This document shows, piece by piece, positions 1 through 11,388 of a stretch of DNA of 64,000 nucleotides. Positions within the stretch are counted from its first letter, which is position 1; every line of letters starts with the position of its first letter. The stretch is from Aureobasidium sp. EXF-3400. Taxonomy: Eukaryota > Ascomycota > Dothideomycetes > Dothideales > Saccotheciaceae. The stretch covers positions 1 through 64,000 of the forward strand of contig SWBL01000255.1 in the NCBI GenBank assembly GCA_024195585.1, written 5' to 3'. A model generated the notes under the pieces. It was not told the DNA's origin and made no database searches. It saw nothing but the letters and a program-made list of their open reading frames with translations. Made by a program: the position numbers and the translations under genes.

Positions 1-1194
1 CGGAGCCGGCGGCGACAAGCCCATCAACGCTTCTCAGAACGAGGCCGTCATCGCCAGCGCCGCCGAGGGTAGAAGACTCTACATTGGAAACCTCGCCTAC
101 GCGACCACTGAGGGAGAGTTGAAGGATTTCTTCAAGGACTACCTTGTGTGAGTTTCCTCGACGTCTTGGACATGAGCTTCACCTCCCTGACTTCAGCCAT
201 AGTGAGACTACTTCCATCCCCACCAACCCCCGCACCACTCGTCCTGTCGGTTACGCCTTTGTTGACGTCTCGACCCCCTCTGAGGCTGAGCGCGCCATCA
301 GTGAGCTGAATGGCAAGACCATCCTTGACCGTAAGGTTTCCGTCCAGCTCGCTCGCAAGCCCGAGCCTGCCCAGGAGGGTAACGAGACTGCCGAACCTGC
401 TCGCCGTCGTAGCTCCACCCGTGGTCGCGGTCGTGGCCGCGGTCGTGGTGGTCGTGCTGGCCGTGGTCGCGTAAGTCTTGCTGCACAAACCCATCTGGAC
501 CGAAAATTAACACTCACAGGGTCGCAACGCCGAGGGCCAGACTACTGACGCACCTGCCGAGTCGACTGATGGACCTACCAACGTGCCCGGCCAGGTTCTT
601 CCTCTGACCGAGACCACCAACGAAGCTCTTTCTGCCGCCCCTGGTGACAAGGACACCATGACCGTTAACCCCAACAAGACTGGCAAGACTGACGCTCTTC
701 GCCCTCGCAAGCAGCGTGGTCCTCCTGAGGATGGCGTTCCCTCCAAGACCAAGGTCATGGTTGCTAACCTCCCATACGACCTTCGCGAGGAGAAGGTGAG
801 ATTTCAGAATTGAGGTGTGTCGCGTGATCACCTTGCTAACCCATTCTAACAGCTCCTCGAGATCTTCGCCGAGTACAAGCCTACCTCAGCCAAGATTGCT
901 CTCCGCCCCATTCCTCGTTTCATGGTTCGCAAGCTTCAAGCCCGCAACGAGCCCCGCAAGGGTCGTGGCTTCGGTTTCGTCACTCTCGAATCTGAGGAGC
1001 TCCAGCAGAAGGCTTGCTCCGACATGAACGGCAAGGAGATCGAGGGCCGTGAGATCGCCGTCAAGGTTGCCATTGACAGCCCCGGAAAGGAGGACGAGGA
1101 CCCCAACGCTCCCATCGAGGGTGAGGCTGAGACTGACGGCAAGCCTTCCACCGCCGAGGGATCTGCCAACACCTCCGCTGCCGTCGCCGAGTAA
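1..1194 (+). CDS. Two-RRM RNA-binding protein (5' end outside window)
   Basis: The visible part joins exons 1-147, 203-470, 520-795 and 853-1194; the start codon lies upstream of the window. RRM1 spans exons 1-2, with RNP2 LYIGNL and RNP1 GYAFVDVS. An Arg/Gly-rich linker (RGRGRGRGG) follows. RRM2 starts with VMVANLPY at the end of exon 3 and continues in exon 4 with RNP1 GRGFGFVTL. The C-terminus is acidic. Two RRMs around an RGG linker indicate a nuclear or shuttling mRNA-binding protein, but the exact orthologue is not clear. Splice signals are canonical (GTGAGT, GTAAGT, GTGAGA donors), and joining the exons restores complete RRM folds. Confidence 0.9.
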
Positions 1195-1834
1195 ATTGAA
1201 TTTACCGAGCATGACGGGATGAGCACTCCTGGAGGCCAGACTCTGTTCTGAGCACCATGAAAAGCACCAAGCATTACGGCGGCCGTACAAATCGCAGCAT
1301 GACCCAGGTGCGCTGTCAAGTTGACTGCGAGGATTTGAAGCCGATTGCGCAAAAGATATGATTTTCCACATGACATTTATATGCCCTACCCTTCCTTCTC
1401 TGTTCTGCATGGTAACTTGACGACCATCGAATATGTATTAGTATGACGAAAGAAAAGCGATCATGATTCAACCATCTCTGTTTATTGATTTTGCTTTGTG
1501 CCTTGTGAAATCGGAAGCAATACCTTTAACATGCTCCATTCAGCGATGGTCGACGACACCAAGGCAGATTCTTGCCGATAAAGATACTGGCTACAACAGC
1601 ATCTAGCATATCAGGACTATTGACAAGTAATAGACATATATAAGAAGCCGAGGACCGACGGGGTTAAAGGATGGCGAAAGCGTTTAAGCCAAGTCTTGCA
1701 TCGGGACCCCTCGTAAGTTATGCAAGCAGCTAAGGTGAATGCCGAGGTCGGAATCGCCTTGCCAAACTTCCTTGTGACGGCGTCTTGGTCTTGACTGTCC
1801 ATTCAACTTATTTCGCATCACTCTCCACAACAAC
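1195..1834. other. Intergenic region, no gene seen
   Basis: This stretch holds the 3' flank of the RRM gene and the promoter of the ETF beta gene, both on the plus strand. Only short open frames without family resemblance are present. No RNA gene or repeat was recognised. Confidence 0.6.
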
Positions 1835-2654
1835 ATGTCTGGACTACGAATCCTCGTGCCGGTCAAGCGTGTCATTGACTATGCCGTCAGTCTACCCGTA
1901 TACACGTCCGTGTCGCATAGGCTGTGATTGACACTGTACATAGGTCAAGCCTCGAGTCAACAAGGCCCAGACGGCCGTCGAGACAACCGGAGTCAAGCAC
2001 AGTATGAACCCCTTCGACGAGCTCTCAATCGAAGAGGCCGTCCGCCTTCGCGAACGCAAACTTCCCGTCGAGGACATTCTCGTCTTCTCCGCTGGTCCTA
2101 CAAAGTCTCAGGACATTCTACGTACCGCCATGGCCATGGGCGCCGACCGTGGACTTCACGTTGTCGAGGAGAAGACTGAGCTGGAGCCTTTGAGCGTGGC
2201 CAAGGTGCTCAAGAAGGTCGTTGAGGACGAAAACCGCAACCTTGTCATTCTGGGCAAGCAGAGTATCGATGACGATGCCAATCAGACAGGTCAAATGCTT
2301 GCTGGCCTGCTGGGCTGGCCTCAGGCTACTCAGGCCTCCAAGGTCGAGATTGAGGGTGACACATGTACCGTGACCAGAGAGGTTGATGGTGGAGTCGAGA
2401 CATTGCGTGCTAAGCTGCCCATGATCATCACCACCGACTTGCGATTGAACGAGCCGCGCTACGCCAGTTTGCCAAACATCATGAAGGCCAAGAAGAAGCC
2501 GCTGGTCAAGAAGACCATGGAGGACTACGGCATCGACCTCACCAAGCGTCTCAAGCACGTCAAGGTTACCGAGCCTGCGCCGAGACAGGGAGGTGGCAAG
2601 GTTGAGGATGTTGATGGCATGATTTCCAAGCTCAAGGAGTTGGGCGCGTTATAG
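1835..2654 (+). CDS. ETFB: Electron transfer flavoprotein beta subunit
   Basis: Exons 1835-1885 and 1944-2654 encode about 253 residues beginning MSGLRILVPVKRVIDYA. The product is the mitochondrial-matrix ETF beta subunit, which with the alpha subunit carries electrons from acyl-CoA and other dehydrogenases to ETF-ubiquinone oxidoreductase. It matches the eukaryotic family along its length: VKHSMNPFDELSIEEAVRL, GADRG, GKQSIDDDANQTGQM for nucleotide binding, and the partner-recognition loop LRLNEPRYASLPNIMKAKKK. The first intron separates the opening strand from VKPRVNKAQT, and both ends agree with the family. No cleavable presequence is obvious, which is normal for ETF beta. Confidence 0.95.
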
Positions 2655-2753
2655 AGGAGCTTCCAAAAGAGTTCTGATCTTGATACCATGTATTCGTTCA
2701 GGCATGAGAATCTAAATATCTGCTTTGACCAAATCTGTCGTGATTACGTGCTT

Positions 2754-4076
2754 CTACCAATCGCCCCAAGCATCGTCACTGGACTTTTGCTGCGAACCTG
2801 TAGGCTTCTTCATGGCACTCGTTCCTATGCTAGACGCAGCTGCTTTCTTTTGTGTCGCAGACTCACCAGCAGCAGCAAAGTCGTCCCAGAAGTCCTTCTT
2901 GTCGTTCGAAGGCCCTTGTGGAGCTTCACCAAAACTGTCCCAGAAGTCTCGCTTGTCTGCTGCTGGGCCCTTGCCTCCCCTTGGTGCCAGTCTGTCGTCA
3001 CCTTCGACGAAGCGGTTGAAGGTCTCGGCAGCGGATTTTGTGCTTGTCTGAAGACCCTGGCCCAGTTGGGCTGCCGTCATGCGTGCCTGAGCAGCAAGAT
3101 CGGCTTCTGCCAGCTGTCATGGTGTCAGTGTCGCAAGACGTTAGATTGTCATATGAAGACGGACCTTTTGCATGTTGGGCTTAACCCATCCGTCATAGCC
3201 GGTCTTTGCCTGCTTGGTCACGGTGCTGCTCAACCAGCCGAAACCCTTGGTAAGAGCAGCAACAGGATCCTTTTGAAAGTCATCAACACCAGGGATCGAG
3301 TTGGAGTTTGAAGAGGACGAGGGCATGGGTTCGCTGCCAAAACCAGAGTATTTTCCGCCTTGGTTGGGAGGCAGAGTATCAGATCTGTTCGCATTGTCGG
3401 CGCCCATACGGGCAAAGTAAGCTTCGTTTTGGGACTTCTGAGAGGGCGGAGCAGCAGACGAAGCACCGAGGGGAGTTTGACTCCTGCTCGTTGAAGTCGA
3501 GGTGGCAGGCTTTGCACGAGCAGCCATGCCACTGCTCCTTGTGCCTGGCACGTATTCCTTGCCCTCGACGTTTGCAGTCAGGCGCTCTTTCCACTCCTCG
3601 CCAGCATCGCTGTCGTAGCGTTCCTGGATTGTGCATTCGTCAAAGGTACGGCCTTGGAGAGTGTTTGATTCGTGGGCGTCGAAGAAATCCTTCCATGGCT
3701 TGTTGCCGCCTTTGGCCATGCGCTCAACCTCTTGAACCTTGAAGGAATCCATGGTGATTGATCGCACAAAGGAGATGTGGACGCCGAGAGAACGGTGGGT
3801 GCCGGAGCAGGACAGGCAGAAGAAGATGCCGAACTTTGGAGAGGCCTTGGGCACATGTGAGCGGAGAGATTAGTTGGAGGCAGGAGTAATTGGCGTACCC
3901 ATTGCGGGCTGGGGGCACCGCAGTCGACACAGCGGTTGTTCTCATTGGTCTTTTGGATGTCTAGAAGCTTGCTCTTTGTTTCGGGATCAACCTGCAGACA
4001 TGTTGTTGGCACAAACGTCAGGCTGGACGGAGGAGCAGCTATGGGGCTATCTGACCTCCCACATTTTGTTGCTCAT
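2754..4076 (-). CDS. GCS1: ArfGAP, Gcs1/ARFGAP1-like
   Basis: Four exons (4056-4076, 3899-3991, 3165-3845, 2754-3113) encode about 384 residues starting MSNKMWEVDPETKSKLLDIQ. The protein activates GTP hydrolysis on Arf GTPases in Golgi and COPI traffic. The zinc finger CVDC...CLSC and the arginine-finger region THRSLGVHISFVRS are intact. The C-terminal half carries FGWLSSTV and LAEADLAAQARMTAAQLGQ amphipathic segments and paired Trp motifs (DFWDSF, DFWDDF, DDAWGDW) typical of ARFGAP1-type coat binding. Exon 1 has only seven codons. The intron inside the zinc finger ends in AAG rather than CAG/TAG, but it restores W-A-S-P-K-F exactly. The gene is divergent from the SAP-domain gene 285 bp away. 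Confidence 0.93.
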
Positions 4077-4361
4077 CTTAATTGTGGTCGCGTGGACGCC
4101 AACGCTAGGACTGTGGCTCCAGAAATGGTGTAGACAAAAGAAGAGAAAGAGGCTGTGAAAACAACAATACAAGCAGAGAAGGGTGCCGTTGCTATCAGCC
4201 TTCCCCTTGGGTTCATAGTCGCATCTCGACCCTTGACGCTCGCCGACGCACGTCATGCGCCAAGCACGACCTTTTTGTTGCTCTACCATTTCTCGCCCTC
4301 ACACCAAGTTTGACCTTCACCTTAGAGCGCCAACCTCTGTCAATGACAATCGGTTATCACT

Positions 4362-5996
4362 ATGGACTACAACCAGCTCACTGTCGCCAAGCTCAAGGAT
4401 GAATTGAAAGAACGCGACATCCCCAGCACCGGCCTCAAGCTCAAAAAGGATTATATCGATCGCCTGGAGCAGCACGACTTGGACCAAGCGAACCAACAAC
4501 AGAATGTTTCTCTCGACACTCCAACAGAAGATTCTGCCACAGTAGATCCTTCAAGTACCGCAGACCTACCACCAGTCGCTGAAGACAAGCCGGAACCCAT
4601 CGACAATCAAGAGCCTGCCGAACCTGCCCAGGGAACAGTCGCAGACACTGCTCCGTCTCCCAAACTAGAAGCCATGTATCAGCTACCAACCACCGCTACC
4701 CCCGAGCCTGCGAAGACCGAAGAGCCTGTCTCGGCAGATGGAAAAAAGAGAAAGAGACGCAGTCACAGTCCGCTTGTAACAGAAGAGGTTGTCCACAAGA
4801 AACTAAAGCAAGAGGCTGATGGTCCAGCCGTCCACTTACCAACCGACCAAGCCCTCACAATGAACGATGTCTCTATGCCCGACGTTCCTCTGGAGCAGCC
4901 TGATCTTACCCTTCAGCCAATGTCCACTAGCGACGACTTGACCCAGCCATTCGCCAATGATTCTGACAAGCCAAGGTCGACTCGAAGCCCCAATGAACGT
5001 CGTTTCAAGAATCTAATCAACCCTGCCGAGTCCGATCCCGTCCAGCTCTCACCTGAACCAACTGATGTTGCTGTATCGCCTGCAATTCACCCCGCAACTC
5101 GCGCCTTGTACATTCGCGATCTCGTTCGTCCCATTAACCCTAGTGGTTTGAGAGACCATCTCGAAGACATTGCAAGACCTCCGGACCATTCTGATTCATC
5201 CGCCTCACTGGTCGAGGAATGCTATGTCGACGCTCTTCGCACACATGCCTTCGTCCTGTTCACATCCATATCTGCTGCTTCTAGGGCGCGTGCTGGTACT
5301 CACGCTCGGATCTGGCCGCCAGAACCCATGCGCAAGCAGCTGTGGGCTGACTTCTTTCCTGAAGAGCGCTTCCAAGAATATCTTGAAACTGAGCGCGCAA
5401 GCGGAGGTTCCAGACCTAGTCACGCGAAACGATGGGAGCTTGCTTACAATTCTCATGATGATGGTGTTGACGTACAGCTGGTCGAGGCAGGCCCTGCTGT
5501 TCATCGTGCTTCAACACATGCTGGCGCATCGAATGCCCCTCCTACTGGGCCACGGGGCAGCATGTCAAGTGCGAGACGCCCGTCCTTCGCTCAAAGCGAA
5601 CAGAGACGACCATCTCAGCCTGCTCATGCATCTTCTCCACGACGCAGCTCAAGAGTAGTTGAAGAAGCGAGCGCCCCCTTCTTGGAGTTGGACAAGCTCT
5701 TCAACTTCACCTCAACCAAGCCAAAGCTATACTGGCAGCCTGTAAGTGACAACCTTGCCGATGACAGGCTTGACGAGCTTGATCGTGAGACCAGCAGAGA
5801 CTGGGATCCGATCGCAGATGCGAAGAGAAACGGCGATTCTTTGGGTCGCGGTCTCGATCAGCTCAAGCGGTATACCTTTGAAGATGGTGATGTTCTCGTC
5901 GACGGCGGCCCAGAGTTCGGCGGAGGTCGTGCATTCGCGCGAGCTGGCAACCGTGGACGTGGTCGAAGGAATGGAGATAGCTACCGCGGACACTAG
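4362..5996 (+). CDS. SAP-domain, Acinus-like RNA-processing protein
   Basis: This uninterrupted 544-residue frame starts MDYNQLTVAKLKDELKERD. The N-terminal SAP domain (about residues 1-42) would bind DNA or RNA scaffolds. A long low-complexity acidic/Pro-rich linker contains a KKRKRR nuclear signal. Around residues 248-345 an RRM-like fold starts with ALYIRDLVRPINPSGLRDHL and continues with VDALRTHAFVLFTS, as in Acinus. LDKLFNFTSTKPKLYWQPVS near residue 440 matches the RNPS1-SAP18-binding (RSB) motif. The tail is RGG-like. A role in an ASAP/PSAP-like complex on spliced mRNA is inferred from this order. A GT...AG pair near 5742-5767 spans only 26 bases, too short to be an intron, so the frame is read through. 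Confidence 0.85.
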   Translation: MDYNQLTVAKLKDELKERDIPSTGLKLKKDYIDRLEQHDLDQANQQQNVSLDTPTEDSATVDPSSTADLPPVAEDKPEPIDNQEPAEPAQGTVADTAPSPKLEAMYQLPTTATPEPAKTEEPVSADGKKRKRRSHSPLVTEEVVHKKLKQEADGPAVHLPTDQALTMNDVSMPDVPLEQPDLTLQPMSTSDDLTQPFANDSDKPRSTRSPNERRFKNLINPAESDPVQLSPEPTDVAVSPAIHPATRALYIRDLVRPINPSGLRDHLEDIARPPDHSDSSASLVEECYVDALRTHAFVLFTSISAASRARAGTHARIWPPEPMRKQLWADFFPEERFQEYLETERASGGSRPSHAKRWELAYNSHDDGVDVQLVEAGPAVHRASTHAGASNAPPTGPRGSMSSARRPSFAQSEQRRPSQPAHASSPRRSSRVVEEASAPFLELDKLFNFTSTKPKLYWQPVSDNLADDRLDELDRETSRDWDPIADAKRNGDSLGRGLDQLKRYTFEDGDVLVDGGPEFGGGRAFARAGNRGRGRRNGDSYRGH

Positions 5997-7172
5997 ATCT
6001 AGACCAAGACGATATGCAGCATATACTCGAAGCGTACATCTCTTCAGGTAGGCGTTCCCCATACGCTTGGGTCAATAGAAAACCCCTTCCTCGTGGATTC
6101 ACCTTACTTCGGTCATTCACGATCTCCTTGAATCTACTCTCCCATTCTGTATCTGTGACCAATTCACAAGCGCCTTGAATAGTGTTACCCTGTTCAGGAC
6201 ATCGATGTCATGTCGAGGTTCATCGTAGAGCCTCGATCAATGGCAACCACGATGTCGTACCATGGGAACCATCCTGACGAGAGGCACAACCAGTGTCATG
6301 GTCCCATAGAGCCATGAGTCCGGCGAGACGCGCAAGCGATATGCCAGTGACATCTTCGAAAGTTTTGGCAGTACCAGCTTCTTGATCGACCTTTGCTCTC
6401 AACACATCGAGTGCCATGGTCTTCGAGGCATGTGGATCTCGCAAATACACTTTCTCGGTCCTGAGATCGGGTCTGAATTCGTAGACAAGATAGATCGTTT
6501 GTAGTCGACATCCACTCTGTCAACACTGCTTCTCGATGCTACATGCGAGAAGCAGAGCATCACCTAACCCAGATGGGCTAGTGCAGCACGTTTCTGTGAT
6601 GACAACGTGTTGAGAATCTGATGGGAACTTCGGAGAGTCGACTGCGCTTCAGATCTGATGGATGTGGAGCGACGAGGATCGATCTGACCATTGTGGAGCA
6701 ACGATGATCTTGAACAGTACGGTGAGTACCTTGACACTTGCACTAATATTGCTGGAAGACCCCCTCAGTATCAACTAGTCACATCTACTTGCATTCTCAG
6801 CACGGATACAGAGTCGAGCGTTCGATATAGACAATTTGCATAAGCATAAATGTGTGGGGTCGACAGAAAAGGAGACTCCGGAAGCCTCGGAGATTATGAT
6901 GTTGATTGTTCTTATTTTTATTTTTGTTTCGATCTGTGGTATATACTGTCGATGGCCAGGCAAGTATCGGGATCCCTGAATCGATGCCCTCTATGTTGTT
7001 GAATAATAAATATAAAGAACCAAAGGGCAGTCTGCCCAAAACGCCCGCTAAATAAACCTTAAGATATTTAAAAAATGGACAAGAAAAAGTCTGTAGTCAA
7101 GCGAAAAGAATGGAGGAAAATCTTGGTCGCGTGAAACAAGCAGCGGCTGTCAGGAACAAGACAGCGGAGCCA
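5997..7172. other. Intergenic region between convergent genes
   Basis: Two 3' ends face each other here, those of the SAP gene and the WSC gene. Short frames on the minus strand (for example 5863-6162 and 6220-6450) have no family resemblance, and I call no gene. The last 300 bases before 7172 are AT-rich. Confidence 0.5.
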
Positions 7173-8810
7173 CTAATCGTCGACTGGATCAGGATTGGTG
7201 ACGCCCAAGGGCCGGGAATAGTCTCGTTGGTCTTGCATGGTACCAATGCTCGCACGACTGCCGTTTCTCTCCCAATGTTCCATGAGCGCAGCAGGATTGA
7301 GTCGTTGATCATAAACGAGGGGCCGACTGTTCCGTCTGTCACCATCTGGGCTGGCAGAGGCTGGCGCAGTCGACTCGCTGCCGTGATATTTATGGCCTTG
7401 AGCCGCGTCATCTTGGAACTTCTCCATGTCGACAGCGGTACCTGCAGATGACAGCAGGCCGGTCTTGCTGAGAACGCTAGTGTTGCGCTCCATTCTTCTT
7501 CGGGCAGAACCTGAGCCGGAGCCGGACCTCGGAGATTCTGGATCGGATGTCTCGGATTGTCTCCTGCGCCATAGAAAGAATGCACCTGCGAGGAGAAGAG
7601 CGACACCAGCAACAGAACCAACGACAGCTCCTGCCACGGTTCCACCAGAAACACCCTTGGATTCGTTTTCATGTAGCGAGCCGGCACCAGGGGTCACAAC
7701 CGCGGTGCTTGTGACAGTTTGGGTCACAGGAGCACCAGAGAGGGTAACAACACGGGTGCTGACAAAAGTAGTGTGGGAAAGTGAGTCGGTGTCGGCAGCA
7801 GTAGAGGAAGGGCTGCTCGTCACGACAGCTGCTTGGGTAGAGGTAAGAGAGAGCGATGTTGATGTTGATGACGTGGATGAAGAAGTTGAAGTAGGTGTTG
7901 ACGATGTTGATGATGTTGATGATGTTGATGATGTTGATGTAGATGTCGTTGTAGGTGTGCTCGAGGACTAGACGAAAATAATTAGTTAGCACGGATATCA
8001 ATGAGCCTGAAAACAGCGAGACAGCAAGCGACTGAAGACTGAAGAAAATTGGAGAAGGCATACAGGTGTAACATAGGATATGACGACCGAAGCACTCTGC
8101 TTGACGGTCACGGTGACAGGCACGGAAGTAAACACGGTGGTATCGCTCTGCACCGGGGAAGAGGCCTGGGCGGAGGAGGGAGAGGGTGATGAGGTGGGTG
8201 TCTAAGCAGACATATGGTTCAGTTGTTATGCGGGGCAGCGAGGGAGTCGTTTTGCAGATGATGTAGAGTCACAGCCGAGGAGATCAAGTCAAAGCTTACC
8301 GATTGTTGTGTTGAAGATTGAGCAGCACTGCTTGTGGAGCTACTGGCGGAGCCAGAGCCTAGGGTGCCTGAAGGGCTGATGTTGAGTTTGATGTAGCCGT
8401 AAAGGCCATTATCTTTGTCACCACATTTGTCGTCGGGGTAGCCGGGACAAGATTCATTGCACTCGGAGACATCGACCTGATCTGCAGGAGCGTAGTTTGA
8501 GCACCAGCATTGTTGGTACTGGACGATGGCAAAGGCGTAGTTGTCGACGCATGTTTTCTGGCATGCACCGTTGGACTGGTAAATGTCGGTTACTGCATGC
8601 AAGTCAGCAGGCTGGCATATGGCATACATAGAGCCGCAACATGAGACATGTGCCCAGTGCTCAAAGCTCACCAGCGTCAAAGTTGGATCCCGAGTTTTGG
8701 CTCGAGCAGTATGTCTGGCCCAGGCCATGTGCGTGTTGCCAGAAGCCCGACATGAGAGCCAGTGGCAGTAGCAACATGTGGCTGCTGCGAAGACTGCCTC
8801 GAGACGACAT
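7173..8810 (-). CDS. WSC-domain cell-wall stress sensor (Wsc1-3 type)
   Basis: Exons 8672-8810, 8300-8592, 8064-8201 and 7173-7967 encode about 454 residues. The start MSSRGSLRSSHMLLLPLALM gives a signal peptide. A WSC domain follows (CQKTCVDNYAFAIVQYQQCW, then CNESCPGYPDDKCG). A long Ser/Thr-rich stretch, expected to be O-mannosylated, comes next. A single membrane helix GAVVGSVAGVALLLAGAFF is followed by RRRQ. The tail keeps two boxes seen in Wsc sensors, YDQRLNP and the terminal LGVTNPDP, which in yeast Wsc1 are needed for Rom2-Rho1 signalling. It is therefore a probable plasma-membrane sensor feeding the cell-wall-integrity pathway. All three introns restore frame. The Ser/Thr stretch comes from trinucleotide-like repeats at about 7858-7945. 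Confidence 0.92.
7858..7945 (-). repeat. Trinucleotide-type coding repeat in the WSC gene
   Basis: On the plus strand the motif GTTGATGATGTTGATGATG recurs, encoding SSTSST-like runs on the minus strand. It is an in-frame length-variable tract of the mucin-like stalk. Such tracts often differ between isolates, which is general knowledge and not seen here. Confidence 0.8.
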
Positions 8811-9841
8811 GATGATATGGGAGCGCGGTCGGATGCCAAGACACAGACAGAGGGGAGTTTGAGGGGGCCGGTCGGCGGTCGGCGGTCGTCAACTAGTCAC
8901 ACTGCAGCGACAAAGCAGCTTGCAGTGACCTGATCTCAGGTGGTACAGGGATGATGGGTGTTGGATGCGCAAAAAAGTGTCGATCGAGCGGACGCGCAGC
9001 AGAGAAAAAGAGTGTTGGGAGCTCGTCCACGCTCGTCGCAGAATTACAGATTCGAGTCTTCGTATGGTGAGCGGGCTGGGCACATTTCCATCAATTGTCC
9101 TTGGCCAGGGGGAGAGCTAGGGCGCGATGGTCACCAGGCAGGGGCGTCGATACAATGAAGCAGCGAAGCAAGGACCAGAGCGCGAAGAGAGAGAGGCAAG
9201 GACCAGTGTGCGATGACTGTGGGTTGGACTGGGAGGAGAAGAGAGAAAGAGCTAGCTAGCCGCGACAAAACAAGAAAGACTCCGGCAAGCAAGCAAGCAA
9301 AGCAAAGCAAAGCAAGCGACCAAGCAAACGATGGCACAAAACGCACAATGTTATTGCAGCCGTTGGGTAATAATGTTGACTCGCCTATTTGCAAGACTCG
9401 AGTCGTCGACTGCGCTAACCAAAGTCTGTCGCCTCTGGTGATTATGATTTGCACTCTCCCGGCCCGCTGTTTCATCATCTGAAGCCCCGGATGTGCCAAA
9501 CAGGTTCGCGAATCTCCATCACCTCGTCATCCTGTCTGAGACACATCCAATCGAGCCATCGGCCCCGAGGCCTTGGTGTGCGCTGTCCAAGATTCGCGTC
9601 GGATCTGCCGCCCTGGTGTCCATCATGCTTTCTTGATTCTCCACCGTGTCACCCATTCTTGTGAAGCATATCAGCCTAACTTGCTCACACAATTGCTCCA
9701 ACGGCCGAGATATGCATCAAAGATTCGGGTGGCCTTTGCGCCGCCCTTGGTCACTCGCTCCATGCACTCCCGATCCTTAACGACTAGACCATCCTCTACA
9801 CATGTCGCGACGTTGACGCACAGACATTTGCAATCTAATGC
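8811..9841. other. Intergenic region with a (CAAGC/CAAAG)n tract
   Basis: This is the upstream region of the WSC gene and the 3' flank of the SDR gene. A short purine-rich tract of CAAGC and CAAAG units lies at about 9286-9330 within what may be a long 5' leader of the WSC gene. No protein or RNA gene was recognised; the open frames at 9131-9499 and 9573-10010 show no family. Confidence 0.5.
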
Positions 9842-10836
9842 TTACAGCTTGGCCTTGCCGCCCTTGACTCCTTCAACACTCGCTCCGCTCAGGATGAAGT
9901 CCGGGTATTCCCAAGTAGAGCCCGGTCCGCCAGCATTCACTCTCCAGCTGCCTCCGTCCACCACCACCGTCGACCCATTGACAAAATTGCCTGCATCAGA
10001 GAACAGATAGACGGTCGCATCTGCTATATCCTTGACCGACCCCAGCCGTCCTAAAGGCACCCTCTTTGCTGACTTTGCAACGCTCTCCGGGTCACTCTTG
10101 GCCAATCGTTCCATGCCCTCTGTGCCACCGATGGGACCAGGTGCAATGACATTTGATGTGATGCCGAGCGGCCCATACTCGATGGCAACCGCATTTGATA
10201 GAGAATCGACGGCTGCTTTGGCGGCTGAAACATGAGTCTGCAGAGGCAGACCGGTATAGTGGATTGTTGCCGAGACAAAGATGATTCTACCACCAGTGCT
10301 CGGGCGTGTCGCATCTACAGTGCTGCTCTTGGCGCTCCGAACAAGATAAGGCATGGTGGCCTTGACGGTGTTGTAGCTACCGAGGACGTCGATGTCCATG
10401 ACGGACTTGAAGGCGTTGGCACTGAGCTGTGACATGGGTGCCAGGAAGTTGCCTGCTGCACCAGCAATGACAAAATCTATGCCACCCAGTTCCCTGGCAG
10501 TTCTATCTGCAGCATCTTGCAGAGCCTTGGGGTCGCGAACGTCGACTCCAGCGATTGCGAGTACACGAGCGCCAGGGCGAGCGGTAGCAATGTCGGCGGC
10601 CATTCGCTCCGTTTTTTCCTTGTTGCGGCCAATGATGGCGGCAGATGCGCCTAGATGGACAAGAGCTCTGGTCTGAGCACTGCAAATAGAACCGGCACCA
10701 CCTGTACAAAACAGAACCTTGTCCTCTGGAGGGGTCAATTAGCATTGCGCGGAGTGTGTTCCGGACAACACGTGAACCTACTGAAGAGTCCCTCCTTCCA
10801 CGCATCACTAACATATTCATTTTTCTCTTGCGGCAT
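9842..10836 (-). CDS. SPS19: Peroxisomal 2,4-dienoyl-CoA reductase-like SDR
   Basis: Exons 10782-10836 and 9842-10725 encode about 312 residues starting MPQEKNEYVSDAWKEGLFKD. The glycine-rich cofactor motif CTGGAGSICSAQ and IIGRNK (NADPH type) open a short-chain dehydrogenase fold, with NxAG-like AGAAGNF and SAAKAAVD. The DGG near the C-terminus is typical of 2,4-dienoyl-CoA reductases (Sps19/DECR2). The protein ends in AKL, a PTS1 peroxisome signal. It would reduce 2,4-dienoyl-CoA during beta-oxidation of unsaturated fatty acids. The first intron restores LFKDKVLFCTGG. The YxxxK tyrosine is not in the usual form, as in other members of this subfamily. Confidence 0.9.
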
Positions 10837-11388
10837 GTTTATGGATAGGCGTGTATGTGTAGTCTTGAGTGATCAGACGTCTGGTGGCGCGGCGCGGGTA
10901 TCGTGGGTACGGAGATGGCAAAGAAGGAGGAGAAGGGAAGATCAAACAATACAAGCAGCGTGTTCACAAGGTCGTGTCAGCTCCAGCTAAACGGTACGAG
11001 GTTGCCGAGGTAGACGTGCTTCAGGGCTAGATGACGGCGGTGTATAGTAATCAAATCGACTCTTGGTATGAGGCGAGTGGGTATCCAGCTACGATAGAGA
11101 TGTTCTATGACTTTACGGACGGACCACAGGTCTTTCTTTCAAGGCAACGGCAGCCGTGTGTTACCAAAGGTCTGAATTGGACTTGTGCTTGTTGCACAAA
11201 TTGCAAAAGCGTGCGAAGGTGTTTGTCTTGCAAAGCCGTTGGAGTGTGGAGATGCACGGACCTGACGTATGCGAACAGCAGCCATGGTATGGGGAGACGT
11301 CAAGGTGAAACGCACATGCTCTACTGAGTACAATCATCTCAGACGACACATCGAGTCTGTCGCAAGCATCCCTGCACCCATTCAGAAA
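10837..11388. other. Divergent intergenic region
   Basis: This is the shared upstream region of the SDR gene (minus) and the Atg33-like gene (plus). Short frames at 11031-11327 and 11139-11333 look random. No RNA gene or strong regulatory motif was identified. Confidence 0.5.

Noticed and set aside
1617..2077. Minus-strand frames overlapping the start of the ETF beta gene
   Set aside because: They are short, unrelated to any family and overlap a well-supported gene on the other strand.
5742..5767. GTAAGT...CAG pair inside the SAP/Acinus-like gene
   Set aside because: Only 26 bases apart, below a workable intron length, and removal would cut the conserved RSB region.
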